64,000 nucleotides of DNA from Pagrus major. Lineage: Eukaryota > Chordata > Actinopteri > Spariformes > Sparidae. The stretch covers positions 24,092,709 to 24,156,708 of the forward strand of contig NC_133219.1 in NCBI RefSeq assembly GCF_040436345.1, in the 5' to 3' direction. Positions 40,661 to 50,210 of this stretch are shown in pieces. Under the pieces are notes generated by a model. It searched no databases and was not told the origin of the DNA. It saw only the letters and a program-made list of their open reading frames with translations. The position numbers and the translations under genes were made by a program. Positions within the stretch are counted from its first letter, which is position 1. Each line of letters begins with the position of its first letter.

Positions 40661-40794
40661 CTGATGACATTTTATTTAAAGCTTCTCTGATTAATGTCAT
40701 TAAATGAACATCTACCTCGCTTCATTCCACAACTACACTTCGTACTCTTTTATAAACTACGACTTGCAGCCATATTTTCTATTTCTTTACAGAG

Positions 40795-41135
40795 CTACAT
40801 GAGCTGGTGGTCATTTTCCTCATAAGCAGGAGTCAACATAAAGGTATCAGTCATTACTACAAGCTGCTCTCCCTCCTGACTGGTGCAGAGTTCCTCCTTT
40901 GGGAATCTTTTCCGACGGTTGTTGCACTTAATAGCTTCTCACAAGTATGGGCTCCTCTCAAATTCACTTTCAAGGCACCATCAAGCCTGAAAACACTCCC
41001 ATGTTTAGCAAGTAAACTGCTATTCCCCTGTATGGATTCTCATGTGAACTTTCAAGCAACAGCCAAATTGGAAATCTTTCTCAGGTTTTACAAGAATACG
41101 GCCTCTCACCTGTGTGGATTCTCATGTGCAGTTTC
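40795..41135 (-). pseudogene. Zinc-finger exon 2 fragment
   Basis: The minus strand holds broken pieces of a linker (complements of 'gagctggtggtcattttcctcata' and 'aagctgctctccctcctgactggtgcagagttcctcc') and then finger linkers (complement of 'ggcctctcacctgtgtggattctcatgtg' near 41100). Most of the exon is deleted, with no open frame. It lies just beyond the Z9 promoter. Confidence 0.7.
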
Positions 41136-41895
41136 AAGTGTTATGTCGATCACAGGTCATCTTTCAACACTGCTGAACTGAATATAAGGTTAATATCTGT
41201 CATAAATACTATATCTTATCATAAATCAATGAAATGATTGATAGAATTCCACTTTTATGCTCCAGTACCTGAAAGAGAAGGGAGTTTACATGTCTCTCTG
41301 CTTTCAATTAGCGTTGTACTGTACATCGGCCTCGCTCTATTTCACAGGAATATTTGATTGTGTTGTATGTTAAATTTTCAGCAAAGTAAATGCTGTCAAG
41401 TTAATGAATTGTCCTAGAAAGTACAATATTTGCCTTTAAAGTGTAGTAAATTATATCTTTAGATCATAAAATGACACTCCTCAAAGCAAAAACAGCTCAA
41501 AATCCAGCTTTATTGTTAGAAGTCATAAAATTAAAAAAACAGCAGAACACCATGTGCACCATGTAGGACTTGTGTTTCTCTGTCAATTCTAAATACTCCT
41601 TAAAAACAAATAGTATATCAAGTTGAGCCAATAACAAAACACATAAAATAAGAAGACAGGATGCAGAAAAAAAGACAGTTCAACGAAACTTTGTCTTTGT
41701 AGAAAATGTTCCACTTCATTATGCTTACATGTTGTGACCTCTTCTCAATGGGATATTGTATACATCACATCACACAGATGTAGCTGTACTGATGTATCTT
41801 TTCCCAAGTTGCTGCATTTACACGGCTACTCACAAGTGTGGGCTCTTCTCAAGTTGACTATCAAGACATCTTCAGGCCTGAAAACCATCTCAAGT
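41136..41895. other. Spacer with duplicated block and Z10 3' flank
   Basis: 41270-41440 (gaaagagaagggagtttacatgtctc, cctcgctctatttcacaggaa) is repeated at about 42660-42815 between Z10 and Z11, so the duplication unit includes intergenic DNA. 41540-41660 is the shared 3' flank. Confidence 0.6.
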
Positions 41896-42607
41896 TTAGC
41901 AAGTAAACTGTTCTTTAGAGTGGATTCTCATATGCCTTTTCAATCTCGACATGTCAATGGATCCCTTCCCACAGGTTTTGCAGCGGTACGGCTTCTCACC
42001 TGTGTGGATTCTCATATGGACCGACAAGGCACTATTGCTTCTGAAATTTTTCCCACATGATTCACAAGAGCATGCCTTCTCACCTGTGTGGGTTCTCATG
42101 TGGCTTTTTAACTCTGATGTCCGACGGAACCGTTTCCCGCAGCTATCGCACGAATACGGCCTCTCATCTGTGTGGGTTCTTATATGATTGTTCAAGTCTG
42201 ATGTCCGACAGAATTTTTTCCCACAGGTGTCACAAGAATATGGTTTTTCACCTGTGTGGATTCTCAGGTGTACATTCAAATTGGACTTAAAATTAAAGGC
42301 CTTTCCACATGTGTCACATAGAAAAGACTTGATCCTGATTCTCGATCATTGCCTACCGTCTGATCTTGACTCTCAGCTACATGCGAGCTGACAGAGAGGA
42401 ACTGGTGGTCACCATTTGATTCAGGTTCACCGTGGTCACTTTCTTCATAGGGACCAATCAACATGAAGGTATCAGTCTCCGGCTTCACTACAACCTGCTC
42501 CCCCTCCTGACTGGTGTCCCCTTGGTCCAAACTGTAGTTTCTCTCCTGGTTACAGAGCTGCTGGTCAGCAAGAACCTCCTCCTCCTTATAATCATGCTGT
42601 TGGAGCT
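41896..42607 (-). pseudogene. Z10: broken zinc-finger exon 2, 5 fingers
   Basis: The exon starts at a normal acceptor (42607, [19 protein letters not shown]). The linker is shortened twice: the [14 protein letters not shown] block is gone (LDQGDTSQEGEQVVVK). After ESGS a larger deletion also shifts the frame, so the fingers are out of frame with the start. The finger part itself is open: [45 protein letters not shown], ending KEQFTC. No exon 1 of its own; the nearest lies behind Z11. The first three fingers are those of Z3 but the tail is that of Z7/Z9/Z12, so it looks recombinant. Confidence 0.8.
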
Positions 42608-42860
42608 CTGCAGGGACAGAGAACGGTAATAAGGTTGCTGCTATGATGCTGCAGACACGCTGAAAGAGAAGGGAGTTTACGTGTCTCTGCTTTCAATTAG
42701 GGTTGTACTGTACAATGTACTTGTACCTCGCTCTATTTCACAGGAAAATGTTGCTGTTTTGTGTGTAAAATAGTGATCAAACGCTGTCTAGTTAATGAAG
42801 TGGCCTAGAAAGTACAACACACGTAGCTGTATCTTTTCCCAAGTTGGTGCATTTATATGG

Positions 42861-44016
42861 CTACTCACAAGTGTGGGCTCTCATATGCCTTTTCAATCTT
42901 GAATTGTCCATGAATCCTTTCCTGCAGGCTTTGCAAGAATATGGCTTCTCACCTGTGTGGGTTCTCATGTGGACTAACATGCTACTATTATGTCTGAACT
43001 CTTTCCCACATGTTTGACAAGAATATGGCTTCTCACCTGTGTGGGTTCTCATGTGGACCCACAAGGGACGGCTTAGAGTGAAACTTTTCCCACATGTTTT
43101 GCAAGTATATGGCCTCTCACCTGTGTGGTTTCTTTTATGAATGTGCAGGTCAAATGTCCGCATGAATCTTTTCCCACAGGTGTCACAAGAAAACGGCTTC
43201 TCACCGGTGTGGCCTCTCAGGTGTCGATCCAATCTGGACTTATGCATAAAAGCTTTTCCACATATGTCACATCTGAGAGATTTTTTTCCTGTCTGAGTAT
43301 TACAGTGAATATCTGACCTGTTAGGTTTGTTAACATTACTACTGTGACTTTCGCATTTGTGATGTATTGTCTTTGATTTTGTCTCTGTATCTCTAGTCGA
43401 TCCCGAGCCTCCATTCTTGCCTTCTTTCTGATCTTGGCTCTCAGCTACATGAGAGTTGTCAGAAAGGAGCTGGTGGTCACTTTCCTCATTAGCCGGAGTC
43501 AACATAAAGGTATCAGTCTCCGGCTTCACTACAAGCTGCTCCCCCTCCTGGCTGGTGCAGAGTTCTTCCTGTTCCTCTTTAATTTGTGGAGGGTCTGGGT
43601 CCTCTCGGTCCAGACTGGAGTTCCTCTCCTGGTCACAGAGCTGCTGGTCAGATTGAACCTCCTCCTCCTCATAAACATGCTGCTGTTGGAGCTCTGCAGG
43701 AACAGAAAACAACAGGAATAAAATACTGTTGTGATGATAAAGAAGAAAAGTGCATTAGCACAAGTGTATTAGTACTAGTATAGAGGCCCTATTTAAAATA
43801 ACCTTAATCGGATTACACATAAATAATACATACATATTTCATACCTATCCTATGTAACTTTATTTCAGGTTTCAAGATGATATCCAGCAGTCTGCGCTGA
43901 CGGTCGATCTCTTCCTCGTACTCGACGATAGTTTTGTTAAAAACTCTGAATATTTCTTCAGCAGCAGCAGTTAGTCGCTGGTTGACAAACTCTCTCAAAC
44001 TCTCAGCTGAAGACAT
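42861..44016 (-). CDS. Z11: C2H2 zinc-finger protein, 5 fingers (334 aa)
   Basis: Exon 1 is 43845-44016 (172 bp, MSSAESLREFVNQRL...LDIILKPEIKLHRIG, donor GTATG). Exon 2 is 42861-43693 (acceptor CTGCAG). The product is 334 residues. The linker has IKEEQEELC and VVKPETD; the second SUMO motif is altered (VKPE). Finger helices: MHKSRLDRH, MRTFDLHIH, TLSRPLWVH, RHNSSMLVH, MDNSRLKRH. These differ from the other loci at most contact positions, so its target is probably distinct. It ends HMRAHTCE. Confidence 0.85.
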
Positions 44017-44081
44017 CGTGTCTTAATTACAAATTCATTACTTTACTTAGCTACTTAAACAAATGCTGCTAGCGCTTGATC

Positions 44082-44155
44082 TGTTTACTTTCGCTTGGTG
44101 TCACGTTGTTCAGTTCCGACAGTGGACATGCGTGAGTTTTTAGTTCCAGCTTCAA
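44082..44155 (-). promoter_or_regulatory. Shared zinc-finger promoter block, Z11
   Basis: Blocks tgtttactttcgcttggtgtc, gttcagttccgacagtgg and tagttccagctt are present. Two of the three TTCCGC cores carry a substitution here, so the promoter may be weaker. Confidence 0.5.
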
Positions 44156-44475
44156 CTGATGGCATTTTATTCAAAACTGGTGTCACTTTGGTGCTTTTTT
44201 TCTGCTTCTTTGAACTGACAAACGTGTTTTTGTTAGTTCACAGAAATTACTTTGCAGAAAAATGAAATAAGAAATTGTGATAGGAGTACTGAGTTTATTT
44301 AAGTAGATAGCCTACACCACAATACGATGTATGGCGCATGCAAAATGTGAGCAAAGTAAAAGTAGAGTTTTATTAGTATTGTTGACAAATTATGAAGTTA
44401 CAAAAAATACATTGAATTGTTGATTTTGCAGATTGACTCGTGTCAATGTCAAATATTTATATAATACTTGATTTT

Positions 44476-44535
44476 GGTCACAGTGGTACAATGGTTAGCA
44501 CTGTGTCCTGGGTTCAAACCTTGCTCAGGTAATGT
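44476..44535 (+). repeat. tRNA-like SINE remnant
   Basis: 'cacagtggtacaatggttagcactgtgtcctgggttcaaacc' has A-box and B-box-like parts of a common fish repeat, with the middle missing. It is not a functional tRNA: no acceptor stem or anticodon arm can be formed. Confidence 0.55.
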
Positions 44536-44784
44536 CTATTGTGAGGAGTTATTATAGTATGTAGTGTTTGCTATATGACCATTAGTACCAGATATATTGA
44601 TTGAAATTACTTGAAATCATTACAATGTCTGGTAATCTTCACATCCACTGTGTGTAATACATTTGCCTGAAATGTAGTAAATCATAGATATGTAATATAA
44701 ATGACTCCTAAAGGCACAAATACCTCAAAATCTTTTTTTTTAAATGGAGCTTTAGCTTTTAGTGTGAATCTGGTATAACTACAT

Positions 44785-44870
44785 TATTAGAATCAGAATC
44801 AGAAATACTTTATTGATCTCCAAGGGGAAATTGGTTTGTTACAGTAGCTCTGTCTAGAATAGAAATATCA
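44785..44870 (+). repeat. Common teleost retroposon tail
   Basis: 'agaatcagaatcagaaatactttattgatctccaaggggaaattgg' is a very widespread teleost repeat motif. The copy is diverged downstream. Family not determined. Confidence 0.65.
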
Positions 44871-45990
44871 CACTACAGAGAGATTGAATACAATATAAAT
44901 AGAGAAGACAATGACAGACAAGAGTGATTAAAATAAAAATGAAATAAAATTTGCATTGAACTATGGGACAACTATGTGTATGTGCATTTATTAACATAAT
45001 TGCTATCTATGACGGTAGTTAACAGTGTAAGTAATAAATAAATGCTTCATAAATGCTAGCAAATAACATTCGAATATTGCACATGATATTGCATGGAAAA
45101 TTGATGGGAAAACCTTATGACCTTACAACGCTTTATTATTAGAATACAGGAGGTAAAGAAAAACAAAAAAACAGCAGAATACCATCTACAATTTGTTTGT
45201 CCGTCAATTCTAAATCCCTCCAAGACAAAAAGTACATCAAGTCGAAACAGCAACAGAACACACAAATATATTCAATGAAATTACATGTTGCTGAAAGAGA
45301 GAAGGCTCTAGTCTCTAGACTCTCAACTTCAGAGTTTACAGTCCACTCACATAATTAACTAGTAGTGTATGAAAATAATTCGATAGTTAAACAAAACTTG
45401 ACTGTATTGTTGAAAATGTACTATTTCATTACACTAACTCATTGTTATCTCTTCTCAATGGGAAATTCTATACATTCAATTACAGACATGAAACTACAGC
45501 AAAGGTGTAATTTATTCAGTAGGTGAACTCGTCCCTTCAGGCGTTTCAGCTCGATAGTTTCTCCCGTGCTTACTGATCCTCAGTTCTTTCAATTCAGTGA
45601 TTTCAGTAAAAGTTTTCCCACTGGTGCTGCACCTCGAACAACTTGAACTCAATCATCTCCCACATCTTTTGCGAATACAAAGCTACATGCCTGAATGTGT
45701 CCTCATATGCCTTGCCGACTGAGACAAAAAAAAGGCCTGAATACAATCACATATGGATGCATATACAGACAGCAGTAGATACCATAGATAAGTATTAATT
45801 CCGTTTACAGTACCTCCTGAAGTCCGCTTGGAGGACAAGTTCACACGAGCATACATATTCTGTAGCATGTTGGCCGCGTGTGGCAAAACAAATTACGTGG
45901 AGTTACATGGATGTCATACAGCTTCTCATAAGTGTGAGCTCTTCTCAAGCCGACTATCAATGCACCATTAAGCCTGAAACCCCTTCATGT
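44871..45990. other. Spacer and Z12 3' flank
   Basis: 45170-45340 is the duplicated 3' flank (accatctacaatttgtttgtccg, agtacatcaagtcgaaacag). 45590-45700 holds remnants of a vestigial finger and terminal linker in the UTR. No gene recognised. Confidence 0.5.
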
Positions 45991-47473
45991 TTAGCAAGTA
46001 AACTGCTTTCCACCTGTGTGGGTTCTCATGTGAGCTTTAAGGCCACTGCCAAAATGGAAATCTCTTCCGCATGTGTTGCAAGAATACGGCTTCTCATCGG
46101 TGTGAATTCTCATGTGGATTGGCAAGGTTCTACTACTTTTGAAATCTTTTCCACATATTTTGCAAGAATACGGCTTCTCGTCTGTGTGGATTCTCATGTG
46201 AACTTTCAAGTCACTGCATTGTCGGAAATCTTTTCCACATGTGTTGCAAGAATATGGCTTCTCACCCGTGTGGATTCTCATATGATTTTTCAATGCCCCA
46301 TTGTCACGAAATCTGTTCCCGCAGGTTTTGCAAAGGTATGGCTTCTCACCTGTGTGGATTCGTTTGTGGACGGACAAGGCGTTCTTCTGTGAGAAAAATT
46401 TCCCACATGTTTTGCAGCAGTAGGGTTTCTCACCTGTGTGGGTTCTTATATGCATTTTCAATCCTGACATGACAACAAATCTCTTCCCACAGGTCTTGCA
46501 AAGGTACGGCTTCTCACCTGTGTGGATTCTCAGGTGGATTGACATGCCAGCCCTGGATTTAAAACATTTCCCGCATATTTTGCAACAATATGGTTTCTCG
46601 CCTGTGTGGACTCTCAGGTGTACATTCAATTCGGACTTGTCCTTAAAAACTTTTCCACATGTGTCACATTTGAAACACTGTTTACCTGTCTGAGTATTAT
46701 AGTCAATCTCTGACCTGTTAGGTTTGTAAACATTACTGTGACTCTCGCTTTTGTGATGTCCTTCCTTTGGTTCTGGCTCTGTATTTCTAGTTGATCCTGA
46801 GTCTCCATGCTCGCCTTCATCTTGACTCTCAGCTACATGAGAGGAGAGGAGCTGGTGGTCACTTTCTGGTTCAGGTTCACTGTGGTCACTTTCCTCATAT
46901 GCAGGAGTCAACATAAATGTATCAGGCTCCAGCTTCACTACAAGCTGCACTCCCTCCTGACTGGTGCAGAGTTCCTCCTGTTCCTCTTTAATCTGTGGAG
47001 GCTCTGGGTCCTCTTGGTCCAGACTGGAGTGCCTCTCCTGGTCACAGAGCTGCTGGTCAGCCAGAACTTCCTCCTCCTTATAAACATGCTGCTGGAGCTC
47101 TGCAGGGACAGAGAACAGGAATAAGGTTGCTGCTATGATGCTGCAGACTGTACCACCAGACTACAGAGCAGCTTCTTTCTTCAGGCTGTGGGACTCCTCA
47201 ATTTAGCCTCCGCTATCTCAAATAATTACAATAAGTACACAGGTACTATTAAAAAAAATTGGGATCATGTATGGAGTTACTGTTTCCTGTATTACTACAA
47301 TAATACATAAATATGACATACCCATCCTGTGTAATTATTTCAGGTTTTCAAATGATATCCAGCAGTCGATCTCTTCCTCGTACTCGACGACGGGGTTTTT
47401 AAAAAACTCTGAATATTTCTTCAGCTGTTAGTCGTTCGTTAACAAACTCTCTCATATACTCAACTGAAGACAT
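45991..47473 (-). pseudogene. Z12: open 8-finger exon 2 behind a broken exon 1
   Basis: Exon 2 (45991-47099, acceptor CTGCAG) is fully open. It has [28 protein letters not shown] and VVKLEPD, then eight fingers (KDKSELNVH, KSRAGMSIH, VVMSGLKMH, SQKNALSVH, RDNGALKNH, RQCSDLKVH, KSSRTLPIH, HFGSGLKAH) and the end GGKQFTC. Exon 1 (47322-47473) is 152 instead of 172 bp. After [24 protein letters not shown] the frame meets TAA. The promoter block upstream is intact. It is either a recent pseudogene, or exon 2 is used through another exon 1 or an internal start. The preserved fingers argue that the loss is young. Confidence 0.75.
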
Positions 47474-47557
47474 TGTGTCTATATTAAAAAGTTCAATAAC
47501 AATGTCATCTTCTAGTTAATTTAGTATATGTATGCAGCTAACGCTACTTGCGCTTGT

Positions 47558-47630
47558 GTTGTTTACTTCCGCTGGGTGTCACGTTGTTAAGTTCCGACAG
47601 TAGAAGTGCGAGAGTTTTTCGTTCCGCTTT
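47558..47630 (-). promoter_or_regulatory. Shared zinc-finger promoter block, Z12
   Basis: Blocks tgtttacttccgctgggtgtc, ttaagttccgacagtagaagtgcg and cgttccgctttc are all intact although exon 1 is broken. Confidence 0.55.
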
Positions 47631-49410
47631 CATCTGATGACATTTTATTCTACACTTGTCTGATTGTTGCCAGTAACCAGGATAGACTACATCTACCTCA
47701 CTTAATCACACAAGGAAATTTGCCTAAACAAACAAACAAACAAACAAGAACAAGAAAAAAAAAACCTACTTCTTACAGCCACCTATTTGTTTCTTTACGG
47801 TAAATAACTTTGCCATAAAAAACTAATAAGTCGAATAAGTATATCATTGGCAGTATTTATTTAAATTAAGACAAATAATCATTTTGCAGGATGGCCTCTG
47901 TCAAAGCCAGATATTTAGGCTAGATTTTAATTGCTGATGTCATAACGTGTAAAGAAAATTATTTTGCAGCAGCTATCCGTGGTAGCACAGTTTTCTTTTC
48001 AAGCCACAGGACAGATTAATACTTTCTAATACGTTTTCTTTTAAAACAAAACAAAACAAAAACAAACAAAAACCTTAACCCTGCGAGGTAGTCTTAGCTA
48101 TAGTCTAGCTATTGACATATATCCTATTGGTAGTATATATATATAGATTGTTTCAAACTAAATGAAAACCTGAATGTGCCAACGTGTTACAATTAAAGCA
48201 GTTAACATCCAATCCTGCATAAAATGCTGCGCAGGCTCAGCTGATCCTTATTTTGTATCAAGCTGGTGTTTGCTTGCTTTCATCTTTATTATTAATAATT
48301 ATATTAATATTATGGAAAGAAGTTTGACTGTGACTTGTCTTTTTTGATGCTGACAACACTTTAGATAAATGTTCAGATTCCCCTGCCACTCAATCATTAT
48401 TTTGTGACCCTAACCAGCCACTTTCATAGACTGTTTACCAGCATTTGGTTTGTGGTTGGTGCTAATTTCCAGTGCCTGTCATGTGTATATGTTATAATAT
48501 GTTGAGCTATATATAAAACTTGGTTATGAAACAGTCTCAGTTTAACACCAATGCCTCTATCTATCACCTACATAGGCAAACACAACCATCAGCAAGAAGA
48601 TTGACTGTTTCTATAAAGACAGTTATTCAAAATCCTGTCACTGGATTGGCTTCCAACTTCTCTCGATTGGCTAAGTCATATAATTAAAACTATTTTAAGG
48701 CACAGTACTGAGGATGAATTGATGAGTCTCACAGCCTGAAGCAACAAGCCGCTCTGTATAGTCTGGAGATACATCACTTTAAAAAAGTTTGGACCTACTT
48801 TGTTTCACCATTATCATATTTCGTCCATAACAGCCACCACAATTAATAAAAAATGAAAGTTTCTTGTAGTAGATTTAACTTTACAGATGTTTTGGGGTGC
48901 ATCTTTTAACATGGGGACGACAGACACAAATTACCCATTTATACTATCACTGGCTTATTCATATTTAGCATGTTTTTTCCTTATTTATTTTTTGATCAAA
49001 TTGCTAAACTAATTGGCTAAAATAAGCTGCAGTTGAAGTCTGAAGCAGAAACCCCCTTCTGTGTCAATTTGGTGACACAGAAAATATGTTTGAGTGAAAT
49101 GACCCTTTAATTTCCAGCCTCACTCATGCTGCGTTCATGTCGCATGGAATTGGAGACTTTCGAGGCTGATACGACTGCGAATCTCGCAGTAAGTTTCTTT
49201 CTCAAAACTCCAAAATAACCAACTCGAAACTAAATTACAACAAAACTGCCAGTTTGTCACTCAAAGTTGAGTGCTGAAGCCAAATATTTAAGTTCAGTTC
49301 ATGCAAGTTTGGTAAAATGGGCTCCAACATATTCCCTATTAACTAAACACCATCATTGATCAAAATGGTTTGCTATAATGATCCCAAAGGTTAAGACAAC
49401 TACCAGTGTG
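47631..49410. other. Spacer between zinc-finger cluster and prion genes
   Basis: AT-rich, with a (CAAA)n-like stretch near 47725-47765 and 48040-48070. No gene, RNA or clear mobile element recognised. Confidence 0.5.
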
Positions 49411-49414
49411 GAGG

Positions 49415-49547
49415 CATGGGCGGAGAGGCTTAAAAATAGCCTATTTTACCAGCAAAAGGGGAGGGGAAGGGAGGAGGACCACAAAACTTTGTGAACCACA
49501 TGATCAGACGAAAGAAACGGCAGTGTTGTGGACACTGAAGTTACAAG
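49415..49547 (+). promoter_or_regulatory. Candidate promoter and noncoding exon 1 of first prion gene
   Basis: A GGGCGG box (about 49419) and a TATA-like ttaaaaatag (about 49430) are followed by a purine-rich stretch and a good donor (tacaag/gtcagt) at 49547/49548. Prion genes typically have a noncoding first exon, and the coding exon starts at an acceptor at 50203. The pairing of this donor with that acceptor is inference. Confidence 0.4.
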
Positions 49548-49789
49548 GTCAGTGTTTATGAATTTTCTGTTTAAGTCTCCTAAATTTCTAAGTATATTTA
49601 CTAAAAGTATAGTATATAGTACAAGCAAGAGTGTGGGGAGTGACATTTAGCTGCTAGATAAAGTCTGAAATGGCTGTGCTATTTAAAGCCTGGCTGACAG
49701 CTATGTTGGACCCATAGCTTCATGTCGAGTATGTGTGGTGCAAAAACATGGCAGTGCTGTTGATAGTAGTGACATACAAACAGACACAA

Positions 49790-50020
49790 TAATGATAACA
49801 ATGATCAACTTTATTTGTACTGCACCTTTCAAAACTTCACAGTGGTGATAACAGAATCCAATAAAATAACATATAATAAAAGCATTTATATGCAGGTAAC
49901 AGTAAACAAAAGTAAAGCATTTGATAAGCAGTGGTGGAAAGAGTACTGAAAATCTGTACTCAAGTTGTAAAGGTTACTGAGAGAGACAAGGAAAGTCTAA
50001 TTTTTCCCATTATGTTACAA
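49790..50020. repeat. Diverged interspersed repeats in the prion gene upstream region
   Basis: 'atcaactttatttgtactgcacctttcaaaac' (49803 on) and 'gtggtggaaagagtactgaaaatctgtactcaag' (49932 on) are motifs of two common fish repeats. Boundaries are unclear. Confidence 0.4.
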
Positions 50021-50210
50021 TACAATACATGTACATTATTACAATTTTTTATTATAGAGCAAGTATTTTAGGTAATCCAGTAGAATTTTGTGACAACTCT
50101 TTAGTATGAGACAAGATTTTTAAAATTTGAAACCAATAGTATTTTTTTCTTATTTTTCCTTTATCTCTTTTTCTCTGTTTCTTCCTCTGGCTCCTCTCTG
50201 CAGTGCAAAT

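Noticed and set aside
44476-44535. A tRNA gene.
   Set aside because: Only A-box and B-box-like text remains and no cloverleaf can be drawn. It fits a SINE remnant.
9933-46693. Many plus-strand frames rich in 'CGFS', 'VGSH' or 'FPHVLQ' across the zinc-finger exons.
   Set aside because: They are antisense shadows of the repeated HTGEKPY and C2H2 units.
9921-47473. KRAB, SCAN, BTB or ZAD domains, or the cyprinid FiNZ domain, at the N-terminus of the zinc-finger genes.
   Set aside because: The MSS[AV]E...[14 protein letters not shown] module does not show their signatures. I know it only as a conserved N-terminus of teleost zinc-finger genes.
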